Assembly: GCF_001447355.1 (NCBI RefSeq) | Contig: NZ_JXBW01000023.1 | Coordinates: 1 to 42,929 of the forward strand | DNA: 42,929 bases | Reading direction: 5' to 3' | Origin: Alicyclobacillus tolerans | GTDB taxonomy: Bacteria; Bacillota; Bacilli; Alicyclobacillales; Alicyclobacillaceae | In this document: piece by piece, positions 33,231 to 40,705 of the stretch | How the letters are laid out: every line of letters starts with the position of its first letter | Numbering within the stretch: position 1 is the stretch's first letter | The notes under the pieces: generated by a model | The model's input: the letters and a program-made list of their open reading frames with translations, nothing else | What the model was told of the DNA's origin: nothing | Database searches by the model: none | Program-made: the position numbers and the translations under genes

Positions 33231-33576
33231 CCGGGCGGCCATCGTCGCCCGCGAGGTACTTGGGCTCATCGGGATGGATGAATGGCTCCCGACAATGCTC
33301 GGGATTGCTTCGATGCTATCCGTATTGCCTGATACTTTCCTAGTGGGACCGCTTGGCATGTTACGAGACGTCAAAAGACAGCTCGAATCAGCAGGGCCAA
33401 TACTCTCCATGGTGCAGGCAGATCAGGATCCTGCGACATATCTGCGGCAAGTTCCAAGAGAGCGCATGGAAAGCGTGATCGACCAGATGATTTCACGGCT
33501 GGAGTGGGTGAAGTATGGCGAGGACAGCAGGCAGAGCGACGGCGGCCAAGTTGGGGACGAAGATCCTCAGCAATGA
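33151..33576 (+). CDS. Phage protein, unknown, 141 residues
   Basis: ATG 33151 follows GAGGAGG by nine bases. The protein is helical and moderately hydrophobic in the middle (LPTMLGIASMLSVLPDTFLVGP, about 46-67), with an acidic tail DSRQSDGGQVGDEDPQQ. It lies just before the packaging ATPase and overlaps its start by 62 bases. I do not recognise it. Confidence 0.7.
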   Translation: MDNTNRRQLLSVTLPQGLTPDDSSFHDRAAIVAREVLGLIGMDEWLPTMLGIASMLSVLPDTFLVGPLGMLRDVKRQLESAGPILSMVQADQDPATYLRQVPRERMESVIDQMISRLEWVKYGEDSRQSDGGQVGDEDPQQ

Positions 33577-34165
33577 CCGGGTAACCATTATCGGGCGCAC
33601 TGGACAGGGCAAGAGCAAAGTGGCGATGTGGGTGCTGTCGCAAATCAAGTCACCTAGAAAGATCATCCTGAACAGCAAACCCGATAAGGATCTGCTGGTC
33701 AAATGGCCGAACTGGGTGAAAAGCATCAAGGACGTTCCGCCTGCTGGCGTAACTCACGTTGCACGATTCCTGAAGTTTCCGGATGGCATTAAGGGATGGG
33801 ACGATGTGCTCGGCCTTTGGCGCCATGGCAATATGGTGTTCTACTTCGATGAGCTCCCCAATCATGCGAATGCGAGTCAGTGGTCCGGTCACTTACAGCA
33901 GATCTATCAGACTGGACGCTCAGTGGGAGTGGGGGCGGTCGCCTGCGCGCAGAGACCCGTGAATGTCCCAAATTTTACACTATCGGAAGCTGACCATATC
34001 TTCATCGGGTACACACAGCTCAAATCCGATCGCGAGAAACTAGAAGGGGCGACCGGTGTGCAATGGGACATCCTGCGAGAGCTGCCGCCATATCATTTCG
34101 GGTACTACTGCCAGCGTGCGGGTATGACGGAGCCGATTATTTTGCCGCCCGTGCCGCTGGTTTGA
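33515..34165 (+). CDS. FtsK/HerA-type DNA packaging ATPase (P9/A32-like)
   Basis: The 216-residue ATPase has Walker A GRTGQGKS (27-34), Walker B MVFYFDE (107-113, D112 and E113), and the polar segment TGRSVGVGAVACAQRP (133-148) with a conserved Gln. Its short length and motif spacing match the genome-packaging ATPases of tailless membrane-containing viruses such as PRD1 (P9) and Bam35, not a tailed-phage terminase. It sits a few small genes upstream of the capsid-like gene, the typical arrangement. An alternative is a plasmid or chromosome translocase, but the neighbours argue against that. Confidence 0.82.
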   Translation: MARTAGRATAAKLGTKILSNDRVTIIGRTGQGKSKVAMWVLSQIKSPRKIILNSKPDKDLLVKWPNWVKSIKDVPPAGVTHVARFLKFPDGIKGWDDVLGLWRHGNMVFYFDELPNHANASQWSGHLQQIYQTGRSVGVGAVACAQRPVNVPNFTLSEADHIFIGYTQLKSDREKLEGATGVQWDILRELPPYHFGYYCQRAGMTEPIILPPVPLV

Positions 34166-34183
34166 ATAATTGGAGGTTTTATA

Positions 34184-34399
34184 ATGTCAGGGTTGCACGT
34201 CCAGAGTGATTTAGGCCTTGCCGTTCTAGGCCAGGCAGCGGAACGTGTCACGGAGCTCTTGTTCGAGGTCGAGGAGCAAAAGCGAGAACGTGCACGCCTA
34301 CGCCGCGCACTTCATGCCATTGCCGAGGCCGAAACATTAGCAGAGGCAAAACAGATCGCGAATCGGACGCTGGCTACGGAAAAGAGGAGATCCTCATGA
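34184..34399 (+). CDS. Small coiled-coil phage protein
   Basis: The 71-residue product is a long charged helix (about 20-68; EVEEQKRERARLRRALHAIA) and probably a coiled coil. GGAGG precedes ATG 34184. It overlaps the next gene by four bases. Function unknown. Confidence 0.75.
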   Translation: MSGLHVQSDLGLAVLGQAAERVTELLFEVEEQKRERARLRRALHAIAEAETLAEAKQIANRTLATEKRRSS

Positions 34400-34650
34400 G
34401 AGCTATCAATACGATTCGGCATATGGATGAATTGGGACGGATCACGATACCCCATGAAGTGCGGGAACATTTCGGTTGGCGGGACGGTGCCGTCTTCCAA
34501 GTCTTTATTGGGGATCAGTCCGTCATTTTGCGCAGGCATGACATAGAGCCAAATTCACACTGCTTCTTATGCGGAAGCACGGAAAAGCTACTCAACCTGC
34601 CGGGCGATGAGCGCAAAATGTGCTTCGACTGTTGGGACAATACACGATAA
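34396..34650 (+). CDS. AbrB-like regulator with C-terminal zinc ribbon
   Basis: The N-terminal half is a SpoVT/AbrB swapped-hairpin domain (MDELGRITIPHEVREHFGWRDGA, about 10-32), and the C-terminal half carries CFLC and CFDC (about 56-59 and 76-79), a four-cysteine site. AbrB-type domains act as dimeric DNA-binding switches. The 84-residue chimera lies just upstream of the terminator and the capsid block, so it may control late genes. Confidence 0.85.
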   Translation: MRAINTIRHMDELGRITIPHEVREHFGWRDGAVFQVFIGDQSVILRRHDIEPNSHCFLCGSTEKLLNLPGDERKMCFDCWDNTR

Positions 34651-34670
34651 ACCAAGGAGACCATAACCGA

Positions 34671-34720
34671 AGAAGGTACGGATTGGGAAGCCCGCCAGTC
34701 TCGTATCTTCTCTTTTTTTT
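34671..34720 (+). terminator. Terminator or attenuator before the capsid block
   Basis: A 10-bp stem with one G-T pair (34671-34680 with 34702-34711) closes a 21-base loop and is followed by eight T. It separates early and packaging genes from capsid genes. The AT-rich stretch after it (34740-34775) may hold the late promoter, but no clear pair of boxes is visible. Confidence 0.7.
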
Positions 34721-34797
34721 GCCCAAGTGCTATAACGTGTGCAAATTATATATACCACAATTTAGCAAATTGATGAAAAAGGGGGCAGAATCGCGAA

Positions 34798-34941
34798 ATG
34801 AAGAGCATTTGGGGGATCATCCGGCTCGTCCTCATCGTCGCGGTTGGGATCTACGTATTGAAGCTCTTGTCTGGTTGGGCGGCCAAAGCTTGGCCAAACA
34901 CCGTGACAAGCGCTGCGAACAGCGTGGTACAGACGATCTAA
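34798..34941 (+). CDS. 47-residue single-span membrane protein before the capsid gene
   Basis: ATG 34798 lies 12 bases after AAGGGGG. The product has one transmembrane helix (IIRLVLIVAVGIYVLKLL, about 7-24) and a short polar tail (NTVTSAANSVVQTI). It ends 27 bases before the capsid-like gene. Small membrane proteins of this kind occur in the internal membrane of PRD1-like virions. Confidence 0.72.
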   Translation: MKSIWGIIRLVLIVAVGIYVLKLLSGWAAKAWPNTVTSAANSVVQTI

Positions 34942-34968
34942 ATCCTGTCTCGAAAAGGGGGCTAGACA

Positions 34969-36126
34969 GTGGCAACATCCAATGCTTCTCAGGTCCAGGC
35001 GGCCAACCAGCAATTCTTGCTAAATGCCCTGGAACGAAACTATCAGATGGTCCAAACGACGATTACACAGGCTGGCCAGGTCATTGATATTGAGCTTGAA
35101 CAGGTATCCGGGTATCTCTATGCGATTGATCTCTCTTGCCTATTCAATCTCGATGTGACGGTTGCGACGGGAGGCGCAGTGCCAACCTGGTCGAGTTTTG
35201 CGCCGGACAACCTATTCAGCAATATCCAGGTCGCCATGGGCGGTGGCCCGTTCATCAACTGTAGCGCGGTGTTCTTCCGTTTGCGCCAACGCATCATGAA
35301 TCCTGGTTGGAATCCACTCATTGTGCCCTCCACGGATCCTGCGTATGTCGGCACGGATGTGTTCAGCTTCCCGGCGCTGCAAGCAACCGTAGGCAGCACG
35401 GTGACGAATACGCTCCGTTTTGGCATCCATATCCCGCTTCAAATTGCCTACGGGCACATTGAGGGTCACTTACCGGGTAACGCACCTGGCGTGAAGGTGA
35501 AGCTGCGCCTGACCGTGACGAATAACTTGTATGGCAGTAACCAGTACGCAAGCCCCGTGGTGGGCGGTAGTGGCGTCACGGTTCAAATCACGCCGTCGAC
35601 GACCGCACAAAGTTGGGTGCAGCCGAATCTGAAGTATCGGTCCAGCCCGGCAGTTGGCGGCGGACTCCCGACGCCCACAATCGGATCGGTCCTGAACGTC
35701 CAGGAGGCAGCCAGTGCATTCGTTGGCGCGGGCGCGCTCACGCCACTGAAATTTCCGAACCCGTTCCGGCATTTGCGGCTGTATCACATCGTGCTCGACG
35801 GCACAGGCACCCCAAATTCGACGGGCGTCAATGCCTTCGAACTCGATCTCTCGCCGGGAATTCCGCAGTTCAACTATAACACGCCGGCCGGTTTGCAAGA
35901 TTACTTCAACCAGGTACGGGAGCTGTATAAAGGCAACCTACCTGCTGGCGTATTCGTGTTTGATCTGTGGTCCGGATCGGATCCGCATAATCCGAATGGT
36001 ACGCAGACGATCGACGGCACGGTTTATACGACTTTGCAGACCCAGATTGGCGTGAACAGCGCGTTCCAGACGGCTGGTGGCAACATCATCACCTATGATG
36101 AGGCGCTGTCGCCGGTCTCGTTCTAA
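34969..36126 (+). CDS. Double-jelly-roll-type major capsid protein
   Basis: The 385-residue protein is nearly all beta in appearance, about the length of PRD1 P3 (394) and Bam35 MCP (356). Features that fit the fold are an early GQVIDIELEQVSGYLYAIDL strand pair, APDNLFSNIQVAMGGG, a second-half segment FRHLRLYHIVLDGTG, a helix LQDYFNQVRELY, then AGVFVFDLW and a terminal strand GGNIITYDEALSPV. AAAAGGGGG precedes GTG 34969. It lies downstream of the packaging ATPase and is followed by membrane proteins. The fold is inferred by eye. Other options are a tailed-phage head protein, unlikely given the neighbours. Confidence 0.8.
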   Translation: MATSNASQVQAANQQFLLNALERNYQMVQTTITQAGQVIDIELEQVSGYLYAIDLSCLFNLDVTVATGGAVPTWSSFAPDNLFSNIQVAMGGGPFINCSAVFFRLRQRIMNPGWNPLIVPSTDPAYVGTDVFSFPALQATVGSTVTNTLRFGIHIPLQIAYGHIEGHLPGNAPGVKVKLRLTVTNNLYGSNQYASPVVGGSGVTVQITPSTTAQSWVQPNLKYRSSPAVGGGLPTPTIGSVLNVQEAASAFVGAGALTPLKFPNPFRHLRLYHIVLDGTGTPNSTGVNAFELDLSPGIPQFNYNTPAGLQDYFNQVRELYKGNLPAGVFVFDLWSGSDPHNPNGTQTIDGTVYTTLQTQIGVNSAFQTAGGNIITYDEALSPVSF

Positions 36127-36141
36127 GAAGGAGGGCCGTCG

Positions 36142-36348
36142 ATGAGTCCGTTACAGATGCAGATGTATGCATGGAACGGCTTCACCCCCACGAGTGACCC
36201 GCAAGCACAGGCCAGCTACGGGGCGTCGCCGGAGCATTTTCAGATGAGCCCGCAGGCCATCCATATCGTGATCGTCCTCGCCGTCATTCTCGCGGCGATT
36301 TATGGCCTGAAAATTGTGGGGAGGTTGATGTCGCGTGGGCGCGATTAA
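36142..36348 (+). CDS. Small single-span virion membrane protein candidate
   Basis: The 68-residue protein has a polar N-terminus and a transmembrane helix at about 39-60 (AIHIVIVLAVILAAIYGL), then a basic end. AAGGAGGG precedes the ATG 16 bases after the capsid gene. Confidence 0.8.
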   Translation: MSPLQMQMYAWNGFTPTSDPQAQASYGASPEHFQMSPQAIHIVIVLAVILAAIYGLKIVGRLMSRGRD

Positions 36349-36721
36349 GACGTTAGGGGGTTGGGCCCTCGTGTTCGAGTTTTTGATTTCCGTCGTCGTG
36401 CTGCTGGGCGGCGGCGTGGTGCTCTACCACGATCCGCACAACCAGACGGTGACCACGCTTGTAGGAGGCGCCATCGGCGCTGTGATCCCGTTCTGGTTCA
36501 TGCGTCGACAATCGGATAACTCGACGGCCACATCTGTCCAGACACCTTCGATGGAGGACATTAAGTCGGTTGTCGGTTCGGTCGTCGCAGATGCCGTGCA
36601 AAACGCCGTCACGCAGGCCGTGCAACAGACGCCGCCTGCAGCGACGCAGACCGTCGTCATGCCGCCACCGACCGTCACAAGCGCGACGCCTCCAGTTACT
36701 ACAGGTGGCAATGGACAATGA
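36335..36721 (+). CDS. Membrane protein with Thr/Pro-rich tail
   Basis: The 128-residue protein has two hydrophobic segments (about 8-30 and 42-56), a short helix, and a Thr/Pro/Val-rich C-terminus. GTG 36335 follows GGGGAGG and overlaps the previous gene by 14 bases. The two-helix topology resembles phage holins, so it could be the holin, but a structural role is equally likely. Confidence 0.75.
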   Translation: MGAIKTLGGWALVFEFLISVVVLLGGGVVLYHDPHNQTVTTLVGGAIGAVIPFWFMRRQSDNSTATSVQTPSMEDIKSVVGSVVADAVQNAVTQAVQQTPPAATQTVVMPPPTVTSATPPVTTGGNGQ

Positions 36722-37002
36722 GGTCGTTTGGTTTCCTGCTTATCTGTGTGGGCATCATGGTCATTTGGCTCGGGTGGCAGGGTAAGCTCTCCCGGGCCGT
36801 GCAAGCCCTTGTGACTGGCAGCGTACCTCCGCCGAGCACTGATGGCATGACGGTGACTGGAAAGAACGGAACAACCTATACCATTACCGGCAATAATCAA
36901 GGCGGACTGAATATCACGAACAACCAAACTGGGAAACCGGCAACGAGTAGTGACTTAAACAACATTCCCGCTCAGTATCGAGAGGTTCCACACGGTAACT
37001 AA
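36718..37002 (+). CDS. Membrane-anchored or exported small protein
   Basis: The 94-residue product has an N-terminal hydrophobic segment (FGFLLICVGIMVIWLGW, about 4-20), then a polar region rich in Gly, Asn and Thr (TVTGKNGTTYTITGNNQGG). ATG 36718 overlaps the previous stop by four bases. Family unknown. Confidence 0.75.
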   Translation: MRSFGFLLICVGIMVIWLGWQGKLSRAVQALVTGSVPPPSTDGMTVTGKNGTTYTITGNNQGGLNITNNQTGKPATSSDLNNIPAQYREVPHGN

Positions 37003-37014
37003 GGGGGACATGCC

Positions 37015-37116
37015 TTGAATGAGACAGCGACGCTGCTCCTGTTACTCATCATCGCAGTGTGGTTTGTGACCACTTCTAGATTCCAGGCGTTCTTGACGGT
37101 GGTGAAGGGCGGATGA
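37015..37116 (+). CDS. 33-residue single-span membrane peptide
   Basis: TTG 37015 follows AAGGGGG. The product MNETATLLLLLIIAVWFVTT then SRFQAFLTVVKGG is one helix with a basic end. It overlaps the next gene by four bases (ATGA), which supports translation. Confidence 0.7.
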   Translation: MNETATLLLLLIIAVWFVTTSRFQAFLTVVKGG

Positions 37117-37307
37117 ATACGATCAGCCCACAATTTACAACGTTCGGCGTGGCGGTCCTCGCCATCGTCTTTTGGATTACGGCGCAGCAGGCGAGCCCAG
37201 AAGCGCAGCACACCTTTAATTTGTTCCTTGGCGTGCTCCTCCTCTCGATGTTCCTGTTGCATTGGCCAAAAATCAGTCCGTTGTTTTTCAAGGGGGGAAC
37301 AGCGTGA
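37113..37307 (+). CDS. Two-span small membrane protein
   Basis: The 64-residue product has hydrophobic segments at about 9-25 and 36-51 joined by a short polar loop, ending in a basic tail. This hairpin topology is holin-like. It overlaps both neighbours by four bases. Confidence 0.75.
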   Translation: MNTISPQFTTFGVAVLAIVFWITAQQASPEAQHTFNLFLGVLLLSMFLLHWPKISPLFFKGGTA

Positions 37308-37465
37308 AAGCATTTCAGGTGCACGATCTGTGGGGGATCATCGGCGGTATTTTGCTTCTCATCGCCATCTATCTGGTACTGAAAAATTCTGGCGGTGCGG
37401 TGAGCTTGCTGAGTACGACGATGACCAACAGTAACAACTTGATTCAGACCTTGCAGGGACGGTAA
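37304..37465 (+). CDS. 53-residue single-span membrane protein
   Basis: GTG 37304 follows AAGGGGGGAAC and overlaps the previous stop by four bases. One hydrophobic helix (IIGGILLLIAIYLVL, about 11-25) is followed by a polar tail rich in Ser, Thr and Asn. A longer frame from 37262 has no ribosome site. Confidence 0.75.
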   Translation: MKAFQVHDLWGIIGGILLLIAIYLVLKNSGGAVSLLSTTMTNSNNLIQTLQGR

Positions 37466-37478
37466 GGAGGACGATGGC

Positions 37479-37742
37479 ATGCAGGCTCCATCCATCTGGT
37501 ATGGGACGAATGCGACCATCGCTATCGTCCCACAAACTTTTTTTTCGCTAGACCGTGGCGATATGTTCGTTCCGCGCGGCGACGCGGTGCCGAACATGCT
37601 CGCTGGAGCTATGGCGACACCGATGATCCGCGCATTAACTGCACATAGCATTCCGGTGTCCTATGCCCAACCGAAGGCAACCATTACGCGAGGCATGCTC
37701 ATGGCGACGCCAGGCGGCGGGGTGAACGTGAATGGGTCTTAA
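37479..37742 (+). CDS. Small phage protein, unknown, 87 residues
   Basis: ATG 37479 follows TAAGGAGG. The product is not strongly hydrophobic and contains several Met-Ala and Pro-Thr stretches (MLAGAMATPMIRALTAHSIP). It sits among virion membrane genes and overlaps the Gln-rich gene by 11 bases. Function unknown. Confidence 0.7.
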   Translation: MQAPSIWYGTNATIAIVPQTFFSLDRGDMFVPRGDAVPNMLAGAMATPMIRALTAHSIPVSYAQPKATITRGMLMATPGGGVNVNGS

Positions 37743-38751
37743 AGAGACGATCGCGAACATGTCGCCTGGGCAAAAGGTGGTGCTCTTCGGTGGGGGCGCT
37801 CTTGTGCTCTTCTTTGGCGCCCAAGCAATCATGAATCATTTAAATGGTAGTTCCACTTCAACTACAACCACCGCGGCCACCGTGCCAACGACAACCACCG
37901 ATGCGTCGGCGCAGGATCTTGGGAACTACGTGCAGGGGGCGGTGCAGAGCACAGCGGACGCCTTTGCGCAACAATCTCAACAGCAGTTCCAGGCACTGCA
38001 ACAAAGTCTGGCGGCGCAGAATCAAGCCTTGCTCCAAACGCTGCAAGCGCAACAGCAGCAGAACAACCAAAGCAACCAAGCTCTCGCGCAAACGTTGCAG
38101 GCGAGTGAACAGGCTCAGCAGCAACAGCAACAGGCTCTACTAAATTCCATCCAGCAACAACAACAGGCGACGATGCAGACCATTGCTTCGCTTATCGGTA
38201 GGATGGGGACGAGCCTGCAGCCGATAGCAGCGACATCCGCACCGTCGCCCGTGATTCAGACACAATCGCAAAGTCTTTTACAAGGCACATCTAGCTCGTC
38301 TAGCGGATCCAGCAGCTCTGGACTACCAAGTTTGGCTGGTATCCCTACAACAGGGGCGCCTTATTTTGATGAAAATGACATCGGATCGCCGTCGACGCTC
38401 TCCGGCGGGAATGGCATCCAAGGTGTGCCTCAGAGTGACTGGAGCTATGCTACGCAACTGCAAAAGGCCGCGAACTTGGAGACGCCCAATGCAAACCCGA
38501 ATACGTTCAATGTGGTTCAAAAGGGTGATTCGGCGATTGCCCAACAGGATAAACAACTACTTTCTGGCACTCTTGCCGCCCAGCTCGGCGCAGGCGTGCA
38601 GGCTGGACAAACTGTGCTTGGCAGCATGAATGGTAAGGCGTATTGGATAACTAAGGCACCAAATGGACAAGTTTATGCTTCACAGGTGCCGGTTTCCACC
38701 GCGCCAACTTCTGCAACAGCACAACAATACCAGCAGGCCGCTGGGATTTAG
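37732..38751 (+). CDS. Membrane-anchored Gln-rich structural protein
   Basis: The 339-residue protein has a transmembrane helix at about 15-35 (VVLFGGGALVLFFGAQAIM), a Ser/Thr linker, a long Gln/Ala-rich coiled-coil region (about 60-155), a Ser-rich patch (about 185-198) and a folded C-terminal domain. It resembles a membrane-to-vertex or DNA-delivery component by layout, not by recognised homology. Confidence 0.75.
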   Translation: MGLKETIANMSPGQKVVLFGGGALVLFFGAQAIMNHLNGSSTSTTTTAATVPTTTTDASAQDLGNYVQGAVQSTADAFAQQSQQQFQALQQSLAAQNQALLQTLQAQQQQNNQSNQALAQTLQASEQAQQQQQQALLNSIQQQQQATMQTIASLIGRMGTSLQPIAATSAPSPVIQTQSQSLLQGTSSSSSGSSSSGLPSLAGIPTTGAPYFDENDIGSPSTLSGGNGIQGVPQSDWSYATQLQKAANLETPNANPNTFNVVQKGDSAIAQQDKQLLSGTLAAQLGAGVQAGQTVLGSMNGKAYWITKAPNGQVYASQVPVSTAPTSATAQQYQQAAGI

Positions 38752-38765
38752 GAGGTGGATCATGC

Positions 38766-38915
38766 TTGTATCCGCGTACGATTGAGCTTTTGGATGGAAC
38801 TACATTTTTTTCGATCATTCTTGGATGCAGTCTTCTCTCATTCGCTATTGGACGAATGTGGAATGCACCATTCCTGGAGGAGGTTACATGGGATGCCAAC
38901 GATCAAGGCCATTGA
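38766..38915 (+). CDS. 49-residue membrane protein before the endolysin
   Basis: TTG 38766 is seven bases after GGAGGTGG. The product has one hydrophobic helix (TTFFSIILGCSLLSFAIGRMW, about 12-32) and an acidic C-terminus. It overlaps the endolysin gene by 23 bases in another frame, and the endolysin ribosome site lies inside it, so the two may be coupled. A holin-like role is suggested by position only. Confidence 0.6.
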   Translation: MYPRTIELLDGTTFFSIILGCSLLSFAIGRMWNAPFLEEVTWDANDQGH

Positions 38916-39816
38916 CCTGTATGAAGGGAGCCCAACTCTAGATTTCTCCCAGTTGAAGGCGGACGGAATCGAAATTGTCATCGCGAAGGCGATCGAGGGT
39001 GCGACTTACCACGACTCGAAGTTCCGAGAACATTATGCTGCGGCAAAAGCTCACGATCTGTATCGTGGGGCTTACGGCTTCGCGCGACCTGGCACCAGTG
39101 CAGCAGCGGACGAAGCGAAGGCCCTGGTCGAGGTGGTCATGGCACAGGGAGGCTTTGACCTGCCGCCGATCCTCGACTGGGAGGATAATGGTGGACTCGA
39201 CAATGCCAGCTTGCGCAGTTGGGGCGAGACATGGGTGCAAACCATCGAGAACGAGGTTAAGCGCAAGCCGATCATCTACGGTAGCTCATCATTTTTCCGA
39301 GAGCATGAGCTGACTAGCTTTGACGCCTGTCCGTTGTGGATCGCAGATTATGGCGTTGCTCAACCGGATACAGTCTACTGGTCGCGCTGGACGCTGTGGC
39401 AGTACACCGATCAGGAGTCGGTGCAAGGTCATCCCTGCGATATGAGCTGGTTCAATGGAGATATAGAGCAGCTTCGCGCATTATGCAACTTGCCTACTGA
39501 GCCATCGGTAATGCCTGCGGCAGCCGCACGCGCCGATGCTGTGGACTATACCGCGCGAGAAGGCGATACGCTCTCAACGATATGCTTGCGCTATCATGTG
39601 CCACTCATGGTATGTGCTCGGTACAACCTAATCAAAGATCCGAATGTGATCACGGTGGGTCAGCGTCTGCGTATACCCATGCCATTCGTGGTTCGCGCGG
39701 GAGATACATTGTCCGCTATCTGCGACGCGCATAAGGAGAGTGTATCATTTGTCGCTTATGTGAATGGCATCGAAAATCCGAACTGTATCAGCGTCGGGCA
39801 AGTGGTCTACCTGTAG
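38893..39816 (+). CDS. GH25 lysozyme with two LysM domains (endolysin)
   Basis: The 307-residue protein has a GH25 muramidase domain (about 3-200) with D8 and the catalytic pair D95/E97 in LDWED, followed by two LysM cell-wall-binding repeats (about 219-262 and 264-307; REGDTLSTICLRYHVP and RAGDTLSAICDAHKES). It has no signal peptide, so it should need a holin. ATG 38893 follows GGAGGAGG; the upstream in-frame extension belongs to the small membrane gene region. Confidence 0.92.
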   Translation: MPTIKAIDLYEGSPTLDFSQLKADGIEIVIAKAIEGATYHDSKFREHYAAAKAHDLYRGAYGFARPGTSAAADEAKALVEVVMAQGGFDLPPILDWEDNGGLDNASLRSWGETWVQTIENEVKRKPIIYGSSSFFREHELTSFDACPLWIADYGVAQPDTVYWSRWTLWQYTDQESVQGHPCDMSWFNGDIEQLRALCNLPTEPSVMPAAAARADAVDYTAREGDTLSTICLRYHVPLMVCARYNLIKDPNVITVGQRLRIPMPFVVRAGDTLSAICDAHKESVSFVAYVNGIENPNCISVGQVVYL

Positions 39817-39827
39817 GGGGTGTCGTC

Positions 39828-40655
39828 ATGGCGACACAGAGTACAACGGACAATCTGGGAACCGGTACACAAGGCGTCGCAAATCCTAAGGCCATCATTA
39901 CAAGCGTGGCTCAGCAGTGGAAGATACCGCCCTACATCATGCTCGATACGGCGCAATTGGAGAGCGGAGATAACCCGAACCTCGTTGTCACGGACACAAA
40001 CGGAGCGACGAGCACAGGGCTCTTCCAGCTTAATGCGAAGGGCGTCGGTGCTGGATATACAACGCAGCAATTGCAGGATCCGCAACTGAATGCGACATTG
40101 GCAGCCCAGGCTATGGCGCCGTGGGTAGCTTCCGGCCAGGCTCAGGGGTTGAGTGGACTAAATCTCCTCGAATATGTGGACAACAATGCCGGATGGCCGG
40201 GGATGCTCGGAGTCAGTACAACGCAACAGGTTGAGCCGAGCTATGATCAAACCCTTGCACAAATATATTATGGGCAGACGGGACCTTATCTCACTGGCAC
40301 CGGTGGGCAATCAGTGGCTGCCGCCGCTCCGACTTCGACACCAAACGCCACGGGGCAAAGCGGTAGTTCTCCCAGTGGTGTCACTGGCTACGTGAGATTT
40401 GGGATTGAGGCGCTCGGAGGGATCGCCATGATTGGACTTGGCATCTGGATCGCCATGAATCCGTTTAGCGATCTCACAAGTGCACTGAGACAATTAGGTA
40501 AAGGTTCCGCGACAGCACAATCTAAAAAGACGGACCATACAACGATCGGAGCTCACTCGAAAGTATCCGAGGATTCGTCGGGACCGTCAGAAGAGGAACG
40601 AACGCGCATGGATAAGGCGGCTCGTGCAGGGGTGAAATCGGGAAGATCCGACTGA
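39828..40655 (+). CDS. Virion-associated transglycosylase with membrane anchor
   Basis: The 275-residue protein begins with an SLT-like domain with candidate catalytic E45 in LDTAQLESGDNPN and GLFQLN, followed by a linker of Ser/Thr/Pro, a transmembrane helix at about 187-212 and a charged tail. PRD1 carries a comparable virion transglycosylase (P7) that opens the wall for DNA entry. It follows the endolysin by 11 bases, so lysis and entry enzymes are separate here. RBS TAGGGGGTG. Confidence 0.8.
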   Translation: MATQSTTDNLGTGTQGVANPKAIITSVAQQWKIPPYIMLDTAQLESGDNPNLVVTDTNGATSTGLFQLNAKGVGAGYTTQQLQDPQLNATLAAQAMAPWVASGQAQGLSGLNLLEYVDNNAGWPGMLGVSTTQQVEPSYDQTLAQIYYGQTGPYLTGTGGQSVAAAAPTSTPNATGQSGSSPSGVTGYVRFGIEALGGIAMIGLGIWIAMNPFSDLTSALRQLGKGSATAQSKKTDHTTIGAHSKVSEDSSGPSEEERTRMDKAARAGVKSGRSD

Positions 40656-40705
40656 ATCATGTTCGCACAGCAGTCCATCAAGCGAAAGAAGCGTGAGGTG
40701 AACAT

